DNA of 7,695 nt from positions 1 through 7,695 of the forward strand of contig JAUVVS010000084.1 in assembly GCA_030604545.1 (NCBI GenBank), given 5' to 3'. The first letter of the stretch is position 1, and each line of letters starts with the position of its first letter. The DNA comes from Deltaproteobacteria bacterium (GTDB lineage Bacteria > Desulfobacterota > Desulfobacteria > Desulfobacterales > JAUVVS01). This document shows, piece after piece, positions 1 to 7,009 of the stretch. The notes under the pieces are model-generated. The model was not told the origin of the DNA. It did no database searches and saw nothing but the letters and a program-made list of their open reading frames with translations. The position numbers and the translations under genes are program-made.

Positions 1-212
1 GGAACAAGTGCATCTCTGTGCTCTGCCAATTCTTTCTGCAAGCTCGTTATCTCTTCTTCCAATACCCACGTTTTTTCTTGCCATTCTGCTTGCTCTCGCT
101 CTATGGCATTATCGAGCCCACCCTTATGCCATTTTACAATTTGATTATAGGCAAAAAAAACTGCACCTCCAAGAACCACAATAACGATCAATATCTTCAA
201 ATATCTTTCCAT
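1..212 (-). CDS. Partial small membrane-anchored coiled-coil protein (C-terminus outside window)
   Basis: The reverse strand reads an ATG at 212 with a strong ribosome site GGAGG six to seven bases upstream (TTGGAGGTAATAA then ATG). The open frame runs off the window edge after 70 codons. The protein begins MERYLKILIVIVVLGGAVFF: one hydrophobic segment at residues about 5-22 with little charge before it, then a region rich in Glu, Gln, Lys and Leu (about 35-70, e.g. EEEITSLQKELAEH) that looks like a coiled coil. It is probably an inner-membrane protein with one N-terminal anchor. I do not recognise the family. It lies 80 nt downstream of the DegQ-like protease on the same strand with no terminator visible between them, so co-transcription is likely. 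Its function is unknown; a link to envelope quality control is inference from context only. Confidence 0.72.
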   Translation of the reverse strand, partial: MERYLKILIVIVVLGGAVFFAYNQIVKWHKGGLDNAIEREQAEWQEKTWVLEEEITSLQKELAEHRDALV

Positions 213-292
213 TTATTACCTCCAATCACAAACACTCAAAACCACCAAAACTTAAAACCTATAACGCGATGAATTCTACTTTTATGCGTTCC

Positions 293-1705
293 TCAAAGCC
301 TTATAGTAATATAATAGCTCTGGTCCCCTCTTTGCAGGAGGATAACCACCGATCTTTTTTGACGGTATTTTACCACAGCCTTTGTAAAGTCTTTTTTGTT
401 TTTGATGATAACTCCGCCAATTTGCCTTATAACATCTCCTGGTCTTGCCCCGATATTGTATAAATAAGATTGACGGTTTAGTTCTGAAATAACAACACCC
501 TCTTTTGCATAAGTTTTATACTTCAAACGCTTATTAAACGTCAGATCCTCAACCTTTACCCCAAAAGTTTCAAAAGCAAGGTTCATTGCAAGCTCACCAG
601 GAAACTTTGAGGCTTTAACATACAAAGTAAGTTCTTGTCCATTTCGCAAGACGCGTATTTTTACACGGTCTCCGGTTGCAAAATTCTTCATTACTGTTCG
701 ATAATCTTCGCTTGAGTTTAAACTGCGAGTTCCTAATGATAAAATTATATCACCATTTTGTACACCGGCCTTACCTGCAGGGCTTTTAAGCTCAACTTTT
801 TTAACGAGAGCCCCTTTGATGCCCGCAGTTTTCATATAATTTGCAAGTTTCTCATCTAGATCCTGAACCGTAATCCCTATCCATGCTTGAATAACTTCCC
901 CATACTGAATAAGATCAGAAATAATCCTTTTTGCTTTATTGATGGGTATGGCAAAACCTATTCCCTGAGCCTTTGCGTATATGGCGGTATTTATTCCTAT
1001 CAGTTCACCGTTAATATTAAGGAGTGGTCCCCCGCTGTTTCCGGGATTGATGGAAGCATCAATCTGAATAAAGTCATGGTAGACCTTTTCATTTGTTCTG
1101 ATGCTGCGATTGTTTGCGCTTATTACGCCGGTAGTAACAGTGTGCGAAAATCCGAACGGGTTGCCTATGGCAATAACCGTTTCACCTATCATAAGATCAT
1201 CTGAACTGCCCATTTCAATTGCAGGAAGAGGCTCTTTTGAAACTATACGCAATACAGATAGATCAGAATCGGGATCGGCACCAATAACCTGAGCCTCAAA
1301 TTCCCTTTCATCTTTCAAAACTACCGTAATGGTTCCACTTTTCGCAATTACATGCTCGTTTGTAAGAATAAACCCCCGTTTACCATCAATAATTACCCCG
1401 GACCCAAGGCTGGTCCTCTTGTATCGCCGCTCAAAACCAGGATCAAAAAAATCTTTGAAAAAAGAATCAAAAAAAGGATCCATGCCGAATCTCGAAAAAG
1501 GATTAGCACGCTTGCGAACCTCATACTCTGAACTTATATTTACAACGGCAGGACTTACCCTGCGTATTGCTCTTACGACAGCATTTTCTCGATTATATTC
1601 GACACCAAAGCCATAAGGTGGTATAAAAAATAGTAAAAATAATATTAAAAAAAGGAAGATTATTACATTTTTAAGATTGTTATTGAATCGTAGCTTATTT
1701 TGCAT
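293..1705 (-). CDS. degQ: DegP/DegQ (HtrA, Do-type) periplasmic serine endoprotease
   Basis: This is an HtrA-type envelope protease/chaperone that degrades or holds misfolded proteins outside the cytoplasm. I chose ATG at 1705 (470 aa): AAGGTG lies just upstream, and the protein then starts with a normal signal/anchor (basic MQNKLRF, then hydrophobic residues 14-28). The frame can extend to a TTG at 1774 (493 aa), but that start has no convincing ribosome site and places 23 extra residues before the signal. Numbered from ATG 1705, the trypsin-like domain shows the complete catalytic triad: His118 (LTNEHVI), Asp148 (DSDLSVLRI) and Ser224 (GNSGGP). The loop before the His is short and Phe-rich, more like DegQ than DegP. 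Two PDZ domains follow (about 271-365 and 380-470), the second running to the C-terminus. Length fits the two-PDZ Do family. No clear sigma factor site was found upstream. degQ versus degP naming is uncertain; the family is certain. Confidence 0.95.
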   Translation of the reverse strand: MQNKLRFNNNLKNVIIFLFLILFLLFFIPPYGFGVEYNRENAVVRAIRRVSPAVVNISSEYEVRKRANPFSRFGMDPFFDSFFKDFFDPGFERRYKRTSLGSGVIIDGKRGFILTNEHVIAKSGTITVVLKDEREFEAQVIGADPDSDLSVLRIVSKEPLPAIEMGSSDDLMIGETVIAIGNPFGFSHTVTTGVISANNRSIRTNEKVYHDFIQIDASINPGNSGGPLLNINGELIGINTAIYAKAQGIGFAIPINKAKRIISDLIQYGEVIQAWIGITVQDLDEKLANYMKTAGIKGALVKKVELKSPAGKAGVQNGDIILSLGTRSLNSSEDYRTVMKNFATGDRVKIRVLRNGQELTLYVKASKFPGELAMNLAFETFGVKVEDLTFNKRLKYKTYAKEGVVISELNRQSYLYNIGARPGDVIRQIGGVIIKNKKDFTKAVVKYRQKRSVVILLQRGDQSYYITIRL

Positions 1706-1792
1706 GTAACACCTTTTAAATTGACTTTCTGCAAAAAGATTCAACCAGATTATCAGAAGAATATTTTTATACAACCATATTTTTGACGGTCT

Positions 1793-1823
1793 CGTAAAAG
1801 GTCGGAAAAACGACCTTTTTACG
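1793..1823. repeat. Hairpin-forming palindrome in the degQ / radical SAM intergenic region
   Basis: CGTAAAAGGTCG (1793-1804), loop GAAAAA (1805-1810), then CGACCTTTTTACG (1811-1823). The arms pair over 12 bp with a single bulged base. It lies in the 5' region of degQ (minus strand) and upstream of element copy 1 (plus strand). The T-run lies inside the stem and no clean T-tract follows, so it is a poor intrinsic terminator. A dispersed palindromic repeat or an mRNA leader hairpin for degQ are alternatives. The hairpin is seen directly; its role is unknown. Confidence 0.6.
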
Positions 1824-1848
1824 TAACTATCAATTCAGCCTGAAGAAA

Positions 1849-1856
1849 CTATAATT
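1849..1856. repeat. Left target-site duplication of element copy 1
   Basis: CTATAATT directly precedes the GTAA end of copy 1 and matches ATATAATT after its TTAC end at 7 of 8 positions. It contains the sequence TATAAT. Confidence 0.7.
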
Positions 1857-2146
1857 GTAACCGTTCAGAGGTTAAGGGTTCAGCGTTCAAAGGTTATCGG
1901 TTTGACGAAAATCTCTACATTTTCACCATGATACGGTCATAGTGCATAAATCAAGACCTTTGGTTTATTTTTTAACGCGCGCGATTTTTTACTCCTGACG
2001 TTCATGAAATCCGAACTGAAACCCCGAATTTCGGATCGATATCCTTTATTCTCAGGCATTGGAGCAAGCTCAACGCAGAAAACTAACCCGACTCGGCTGA
2101 GCTCGTCGCAGGCTGAACGGGGAACGCTGAACCTGTGAACGCTTAC
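1857..2146 (+). mobile_element. IS66-type MITE, copy 1 (290 bp)
   Basis: This non-coding 290-bp element starts GTAACCGTTCA and ends TGAACGCTTAC. Its ends are imperfect inverted repeats: left GTAACCGTTCAGAGG and right (reversed) GTAAGCGTTCACAGG, each followed by TTCAGCGTTC, directly at the right end and after 7 extra bases at the left. The reverse complement of 6712-7001 aligns without gaps and differs at 14 positions by hand count (about 95% identity). Flanking 8-bp direct repeats match at 7/8. GTAA termini with 8-bp duplications are known hallmarks of the IS66 family; no transposase is encoded, so movement would need one in trans. Internal inverted repeats include ATCCGAA...TTCGGAT (about 2009-2036). 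It ends 25 nt before the radical SAM start codon. Confidence 0.85.
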
Positions 2147-2154
2147 ATATAATT
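2147..2154. repeat. Right target-site duplication of element copy 1
   Basis: ATATAATT directly follows the TTAC end of copy 1 and matches the left flank at 7/8. It carries a second TATAAT (2148-2153), 18 nt before the ATG at 2172, which could act as a -10 hexamer, although no good -35 lies at the right distance. Confidence 0.7.
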
Positions 2155-2171
2155 TAACTTTTACCTATATC

Positions 2172-4700
2172 ATGAGAATTAAAACCATTCAAGATATCTT
2201 GCCCCTTGTAGAAAAACCGAGTCGATATTTGGGTTCGGAAATAAACAGGATTAAAAAAGATCATTCTAAGATCAAACTTAGTATTGCACTTGCCTTTCCC
2301 GATTTATACGAAATCGGTACATCTCATTTTGGGATTCAGATACTTTATAACATCTTAAACAAGCACAAAGAGATAGCTGCAGAAAGGATTTTCGCCCCCG
2401 GAGTCGACATGGAAGTTTATCTAAGAAAGTTTAAAATTTCCCTTATGTCTCTGGAATCCCACAAGCCGCTCAATAGTTTTGATATTATAGGCTTTAGTCT
2501 GCTTTGTGAGCTTAATTATACCAATGTACTGACAATTCTAGATCTTGCAAACATTCCTTTTTTTTCCTCACAAAGGGATCTATCTTACCCCCTTGTAATT
2601 GCAGGCGGTCCCTGTACCGGCAACCCTGAACCTGTTGCCGATTTCTTTGATGCCATGGTAATTGGAGACGGGGAAAGAGTAATAATGAATATCGCCCGGA
2701 CCTGGCTCAAATGGAAAGATAGTTCTAAAGATGGCAAAGAAAATCTTTTAGAGATGTTGTCTCATATTGAAGGGGTTTATATACCCGCTTTTTATGAGCC
2801 AAAGTTTGATGGATCCGGATTTCAGACTCTTTTACCCAAGTTTGCACAATATACAAATGTTAAAAGGACAATTATTGAGGATCTTGACAAAGCACCTTTT
2901 CCTGATGCCCCTATTATTCCTTATGGAAAGCCTGAGCATGACCGTCTTCGCCTTGAAGTATCAAGGGGTTGTACAAGAGGATGCCGATTTTGTCAGGCTG
3001 GGATGCTATATCGCCCTGTACGTGAAAAGAATATAACGACCCTTCTTGATGCTGCAGAGGCTTCTATTGCGGCAACCGGATATGAAGACATTTCTCTGTT
3101 ATCTTTAAGTACAAGCGATTACTCATGTATAGCCCCTCTCATGGCAAGCCTTATGGATAAATGTGAGTCTCGGCATATTGCTGTTTCTTTGCCGTCATTC
3201 CGTGCGGGTACGTTAACACCGGAGCTCATGAACCAAATAAAGAGGGTCAGAAAAACAGGTTTTACCATTGCGCCTGAAGCCGGCAGCCAGAGACTCAGAA
3301 ATGTTATCAATAAAAATATATCTGAAAAGGATGTTATCGATACGGTTAAGTATTCATTCAACCTGGGGTGGCAAGTGATAAAACTATACTTTATGATCGG
3401 CCTCCCCACTGAAACCGACGACGATCTTCAATCTATTATAGACCTTGTAAAAGAACTTCGAAAAATTAGAGGCCCAAAAAGGCAAAAAGGTAAAATCAAT
3501 ATCAGCGTAACAACATTCATCCCGAAACCCCATACGCCTTTTCAATGGGCGCCACAAATTTCTTTGGCTGAATCAAAATCAAAGATGCGTTGGTTGCAAA
3601 ATAATTTAAACATGCCGGGGATTCATTTCAAATGGCAAAATCCTGAAGTCAGCCTGCTTGAAGGGCTTCTGGCGCGGGGCGACAGGCGTCTCAGCCATTT
3701 GCTCGTAACAGCATACAAAAAAGGATGTAAGTTTGACGGCTGGAGCGATAAGTTTCAGTATCAACTATGGAAAGAGTCTTTTTCAGAAGCAGAGACAGAT
3801 GTCGATTTTTTTACAACCCGCGTAAGGGATATAGACGAATCCCTGCCCTGGGATCATATAGATATAAGAATTACACAGGAATTCTTAAAAAAAGAATGGG
3901 AGAATGCAATAAAAGGTGAACATACACCAGACTGTCGCTGGGGTGATTGCAGCGATTGTGGTGTTTGCGACTTTAACGATATAAGTCCAAAGGTTTTTGA
4001 AAGAAGCAAGGAAGAAACAACAAAGCCGATACAGGTAAAAAATCAAATTAAACCTTTCTATAAAAAGCTCAAGGTTTCCTATTCAAAGCAAGAGCAGGCA
4101 AAATATTTTGGACATCTTGAACTTGCAAATATTTTTTTCCGTGCCATGAGTCGGGCTAAGATTCCTGTTAAATATTCAGAAGGGTTTCATCCCATGCCGC
4201 GGGTCTCGTTTGTAGATCCTCTTCCCATAGGCATGGAAAGCCTGAATGAAGCTTTTTATATAATTGTGCCTGACGATATGAAGTCAAAAGCAATAGTAAA
4301 AAATTTAAATAAACATCTCCCTGAAGGTCTTTTTATTAATGACTGCCGACTTGCTCCGGCAAAGCCTGCTATCAATACGTCAAAATTATTTACTTATTTA
4401 GTCACGTTAAAAGAAGGCTTTTTTGATAAAGAAAAATTGCAAAGATTTAGAAAAAATGCAGAGTTTGTTATTTTCCGTAAAAAAAGAAAGGGAAACTTGA
4501 AAAAATTGGATCTTAAAGATATGATTGTAAATATTGATTTGGTATTGCCGCACAAATTGCAGATGACACTAAAATCAGAACCCGGAAAAACAATTAGGCC
4601 TTTTGAGGTGATGACAGAAGTTTTCAATCTGCCGGAAGAAATAATAAAACAGGCAAGTGTTGTTAAACAAGGTACCGTAAGAAATACACGAAGCGCATAA
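2172..4700 (+). CDS. B12-binding-like radical SAM protein (TIGR03960 type) fused to a DUF2344/TIGR03936 domain
   Basis: This 842-aa protein has three visible parts. Residues about 35-175 form a cobalamin-binding-like Rossmann region with the AGGPCTGNPEPVADFFD...GDGE signature common in B12/radical SAM proteins, but I see no DxHxxG cobalamin-ligand motif. Residues about 255-470 are the radical SAM core, with Cys267, Cys271 and Cys274 (CxxxCxxC) to bind the 4Fe-4S cluster that cleaves S-adenosylmethionine. A second Cys cluster lies at 588, 593, 596 and 599 (TPDCRWGDCSDCGVCD) and may hold another Fe-S centre or zinc. Residues about 630-842 are the 'radical SAM-linked' domain (GHLELANIFFRAMSRA, YSEGFHPMP), encoded as a separate gene in many bacteria. 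The substrate is unknown. The next gene, rng, begins 15 nt downstream, so the two are almost surely an operon. ATG 2172 is the only common start after an in-frame stop at 2136-2138; no Shine-Dalgarno is visible. Confidence 0.93.
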   Translation: MRIKTIQDILPLVEKPSRYLGSEINRIKKDHSKIKLSIALAFPDLYEIGTSHFGIQILYNILNKHKEIAAERIFAPGVDMEVYLRKFKISLMSLESHKPLNSFDIIGFSLLCELNYTNVLTILDLANIPFFSSQRDLSYPLVIAGGPCTGNPEPVADFFDAMVIGDGERVIMNIARTWLKWKDSSKDGKENLLEMLSHIEGVYIPAFYEPKFDGSGFQTLLPKFAQYTNVKRTIIEDLDKAPFPDAPIIPYGKPEHDRLRLEVSRGCTRGCRFCQAGMLYRPVREKNITTLLDAAEASIAATGYEDISLLSLSTSDYSCIAPLMASLMDKCESRHIAVSLPSFRAGTLTPELMNQIKRVRKTGFTIAPEAGSQRLRNVINKNISEKDVIDTVKYSFNLGWQVIKLYFMIGLPTETDDDLQSIIDLVKELRKIRGPKRQKGKINISVTTFIPKPHTPFQWAPQISLAESKSKMRWLQNNLNMPGIHFKWQNPEVSLLEGLLARGDRRLSHLLVTAYKKGCKFDGWSDKFQYQLWKESFSEAETDVDFFTTRVRDIDESLPWDHIDIRITQEFLKKEWENAIKGEHTPDCRWGDCSDCGVCDFNDISPKVFERSKEETTKPIQVKNQIKPFYKKLKVSYSKQEQAKYFGHLELANIFFRAMSRAKIPVKYSEGFHPMPRVSFVDPLPIGMESLNEAFYIIVPDDMKSKAIVKNLNKHLPEGLFINDCRLAPAKPAINTSKLFTYLVTLKEGFFDKEKLQRFRKNAEFVIFRKKRKGNLKKLDLKDMIVNIDLVLPHKLQMTLKSEPGKTIRPFEVMTEVFNLPEEIIKQASVVKQGTVRNTRSA

Positions 4701-4715
4701 GACAAGGACAAGAAA

Positions 4716-6257
4716 ATGTATAAAAAGATTATTATTAACGTTGCCGAACACGAAACTCGAGTCGCTCTTCTTGAGGATGAAACCATAGCGGAACTATTTA
4801 TTGAACGAAGGGATAACACCGATATTGCAGGAAATATATATAAAGGTAGAGTACAGAGGGTTTTACCCGGTATGCAGGCTGCCTTTGTGAATATAGGATT
4901 AGACCAGTCTGCTTTTCTTTATGTTGATGACGTATTAGGAGATAACTCCGGGGAATTTGAAAAACTATTTAATAATATAGATGATTTAGATGATGATGCT
5001 TCTGTAATGAATTTAACAAATCCTGCTCCGTCTTATGCAAATAGAAATTACCATATTGAGGAACTTCTTACAGAAAGCCAAGAATTAATGGTTCATGTTG
5101 TTAAATCTCCATTAGGAACAAAAGGCTCCCGTGTAACTTCACATATATCTCTTCCTGGTCATTATCTTGTTCTCATGCCAACTTCTGATCATATTGGAGT
5201 TTCCAAGCGTATTGAGAATGAAACCGAGCGTAATCGATTAAAAAATTTAATTCTATCTTTAAGGAAAGAAGACCTCGGTTTTATAGTAAGAACCGTAGGT
5301 GAGAGTAAACAGGAAGAAAAATTTGTATATGAAATGAATTTTTTAATAAATCTTTGGAAAAACATACAAAAAAAATCCAAATCGTTTCAGGCACCGGCAC
5401 TTTTGCATCAGGAGCTTAACGTTATTCTTCGTGCGGTTCGGGATCTTCTCACACATGAAGCCGATAAACTGATCATAGATTCTCGCACCGGTTATGAGTC
5501 TGTGCTTTTATTTCTCGATGAGTTCATGCCAAGCCTAAAGGATTCTCTGGAGCTTTACGAAGGCACAGAGTCGATTTTTGATGCATATAATTTAGAAGGC
5601 GATATATCACGTGCCTTAAAAAGAAAAGTGTGGCTGAAATCAGGTGGTTATATAGTAATTGAACATACTGAGGCTCTCGTGGCAATCGATGTAAACACAG
5701 GCCGATATGTGGGTAAGCATAACCTTGAAGAAACAATTTTAAAGACGAATCTAGAGGCGGTAAAGGAAATAGCATATCAAATACGCCTCCGGGATTTAGG
5801 CGGCATTATTATTATCGATTTTATAGATATGGAGAAAAAATCCAACCAGGAAAAAGTCTTTAATGCGCTTAAAGAAGCCGTTCAAAAGGATAGGAGTAAG
5901 ACCAATATTCTTCCCCTGTCGGAAATGGGGTTAATACAGATGACCCGAAAGCGCATAAGAAAGCCGCTTACCCAGATACTATGCGAACCATGCTTCTATT
6001 GTGAAGGAGAAGGTTATCAAATATCAAGACAGACTATATGTTACAATATATACAGGGAAATAGTCAGTCAAGTAAAGGAAATTACGGGCATTAAGCTTAC
6101 TTTAAAGGTAAACCCGGAAATTGCTGAGCTTCTTCACGGTGAGGAGAGCCATATTATCACCTCCCTTGAAAATATTATTGGTAAGCAGATTGTAATTTAT
6201 CCCAATTCCCAATTTCATATGGAAGAATTTGATACTTTTGAAACTCACAAAATTTAA
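4716..6257 (+). CDS. rng: Ribonuclease G (RNase E/G family)
   Basis: This cytoplasmic endoribonuclease cuts single-stranded AU-rich RNA; family members mature 16S rRNA 5' ends and turn over mRNA. The protein is 513 aa, close to E. coli RNase G (489 aa) and without the long C-terminal scaffold of RNase E. An S1-type RNA-binding region (about 38-130, GNIYKGRVQRVLPGMQAAFV) is followed by the 5'-sensor/RNase H-like part (SPLGTKGSRVTSHISLPG, GVSKRIENE) and the DNase I-like catalytic part, with the expected metal-binding aspartates Asp325 (ALVAIDVNTG) and Asp368 (GGIIIIDFIDM). The zinc-link region is CEPCFYC (Cys423, 426, 429), one Cys more than the usual CPxC. The S1 region carries an acidic insertion at about 75-112 (e.g. 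NNIDDLDDDAS). ATG 4716 has AAGGA about ten bases upstream. No convincing intrinsic terminator follows. Confidence 0.96.
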   Translation: MYKKIIINVAEHETRVALLEDETIAELFIERRDNTDIAGNIYKGRVQRVLPGMQAAFVNIGLDQSAFLYVDDVLGDNSGEFEKLFNNIDDLDDDASVMNLTNPAPSYANRNYHIEELLTESQELMVHVVKSPLGTKGSRVTSHISLPGHYLVLMPTSDHIGVSKRIENETERNRLKNLILSLRKEDLGFIVRTVGESKQEEKFVYEMNFLINLWKNIQKKSKSFQAPALLHQELNVILRAVRDLLTHEADKLIIDSRTGYESVLLFLDEFMPSLKDSLELYEGTESIFDAYNLEGDISRALKRKVWLKSGGYIVIEHTEALVAIDVNTGRYVGKHNLEETILKTNLEAVKEIAYQIRLRDLGGIIIIDFIDMEKKSNQEKVFNALKEAVQKDRSKTNILPLSEMGLIQMTRKRIRKPLTQILCEPCFYCEGEGYQISRQTICYNIYREIVSQVKEITGIKLTLKVNPEIAELLHGEESHIITSLENIIGKQIVIYPNSQFHMEEFDTFETHKI

Positions 6258-6335
6258 TTGCCTCTGAAGCTTTTCTCAACACTTTGTTTCAGAAGACTAA
6301 ATTGATACATGAATTCACATTTATGAATTTTGGGC

Positions 6336-6363
6336 TTGACATGATTAATGACTATTGTTTAAT
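6336..6363 (+). promoter_or_regulatory. Candidate sigma70 promoter upstream of rpmH
   Basis: TTGACA at 6336-6341 (perfect -35 consensus) and TTTAAT at 6358-6363 (5/6 match to TATAAT) are separated by 16 nt. TAATCT at 6360-6365 is an alternative -10 with an 18-nt spacer. This is the best promoter-like pair I found in the window. Transcription from it would give an rpmH leader of about 200 nt and run on through element copy 2 into rnpA and yidD. Confidence 0.6.
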
Positions 6364-6568
6364 CTTACTGTTTTTGTTCAGATCTATAAATATTTGGAAT
6401 ACGATTTTTTCGAGCTGCATCTCGGAAAAAGTATAGTACCTTAAGTGTGAATTTTGTGTTTTTTGTGGCAAAAAATTTTAGTCGGTATTGTGACTCTATT
6501 TCAAACAATTGCAGATCGTTTGAATTGAAGATTTAAGATTTAAGGAATATTATAAAGGGATTTGTATT
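6364..6568 (+). other. Structured 5' leader of rpmH (non-coding)
   Basis: No gene is visible between rng and rpmH. After the promoter candidate, two stem-loops can be drawn. TTTTTTCGAG (6405-6414) pairs with CTCGGAAAAA (6421-6430) over 10 bp with one G-U pair and a 6-nt loop. TTCAAAC (6500-6506) pairs with GTTTGAA (6518-6524) over 7 bp with an 11-nt loop. Neither is followed by a T-tract, so neither is an intrinsic terminator or a clear attenuator. An AAAGGGA ribosome site lies at 6554-6560, eight nt before rpmH. No DnaA-box consensus was seen, so there is no sign of an origin here. Any regulatory role is inference. Confidence 0.4.
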
Positions 6569-6703
6569 ATGAAAAGAACCTATCAGCCTAGTAGAATTAA
6601 GCGTGCCAGAAATCATGGTTTCTTGAAAAGGATGTCAACAAAACAGGGAAGAAGGATTATCAACAGACGCAGAGCAAAGGGAAGGAAACGTTTAGCAGCA
6701 TAA
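6569..6703 (+). CDS. rpmH: 50S ribosomal protein L34
   Basis: This 44-aa, very basic protein begins MKRTYQPSRIKRARNHGF and ends KGRKRLAA, the near-invariant L34 pattern (KRTYQPS, then RRIINRRRAKGR). The length is the usual 44-47 aa for the family. L34 is a component of the large ribosomal subunit. AAAGGGA lies eight nt before the ATG. In most bacteria rpmH is followed closely by rnpA; here a 290-bp mobile element starts 8 nt after the stop codon (the 8 nt being its target duplication), giving a gap of 329 nt. The gene itself is intact. The preceding promoter candidate suggests it leads its own transcription unit rather than depending on rng. Confidence 0.98.
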   Translation: MKRTYQPSRIKRARNHGFLKRMSTKQGRRIINRRRAKGRKRLAA

Positions 6704-6711
6704 AGATAAAC
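6704..6711. repeat. Left target-site duplication of element copy 2
   Basis: AGATAAAC begins directly after the rpmH stop codon and directly before the element's GTAA end. It is identical at 8/8 positions to 7002-7009. Confidence 0.85.
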
Positions 6712-7001
6712 GTAAGCGTTCACAGGTTCAGCGTTCCCCGTTCAGCCTGCGACGAGCTCAGCCGAGTCGGGTTAGTTTTCTGCCTTGAGCTTGCTCCAAT
6801 GCCTGAGAATAAAGGATATCGATCCGAAATCCGGGGTTTCAGTTCGGATTTCATGGACGTTAGGAGTAAAAAATCGTGTGCGTTAAAATTTAAACCTAAG
6901 GTCTTGATTTATGTACTATGACCGTATCATGGTGAAAATGTAGAGATTTTCGTCAAACCTATAACCTTTGAACGCTGAACCTTGAACCCCTGAACGGTTA
7001 C
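6712..7001 (-). mobile_element. IS66-type MITE, copy 2 (290 bp, inverted relative to copy 1)
   Basis: This is the same 290-bp element as at 1857-2146 in the opposite orientation, beginning GTAAGCGTTCA and ending TGAACGGTTAC on the plus strand. The hand alignment is gap-free with 14 mismatches, most of them in the third of the element towards the GTAACCG end. It is flanked by a perfect 8-bp duplication, AGATAAAC. It contains no convincing reading frame. It sits between rpmH and rnpA; removing it plus one target repeat restores a 31-nt spacer between those genes. The element must be transcribed when rnpA is read from the rpmH promoter. It has no obvious intrinsic terminator, and its outward end offers at best weak promoter-like hexamers. 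Confidence 0.88.
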
Positions 7002-7009
7002 AGATAAAC
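7002..7009. repeat. Right target-site duplication of element copy 2
   Basis: AGATAAAC directly follows the element's TTAC end and is identical to 6704-6711. Eight bases is the duplication length known for IS66-family insertions. Confidence 0.85.

Noticed and set aside
18..463. Plus-strand open frames at 18-272 and 269-463
   Set aside because: They are antisense to the coiled-coil gene and degQ 3' end, have no recognisable protein features, and lack ribosome sites.
4394..4819. Minus-strand 141-aa open frame
   Set aside because: It is antisense to the well-supported radical SAM and rng genes and has low-complexity composition typical of a shadow frame.
6258..6300. Possible terminator after rng (TCTGAA ... 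TTCAGA)
   Set aside because: The stem is only 6 bp with a long loop and no T-tract.
6258..6568. Replication origin next to rpmH
   Set aside because: No DnaA-box consensus (TTATnCACA) on either strand and no dnaA in the window.
2147..6711. Composite transposon formed by the two element copies
   Set aside because: Each copy has its own target duplication, so they inserted independently, and the segment between them is core housekeeping genes.
6980..7008. Outward promoter at the rnpA-side end of copy 2 (TTGAAC ... GATAAA)
   Set aside because: Both hexamers are weak and the spacer is only 15 nt; not enough to call.
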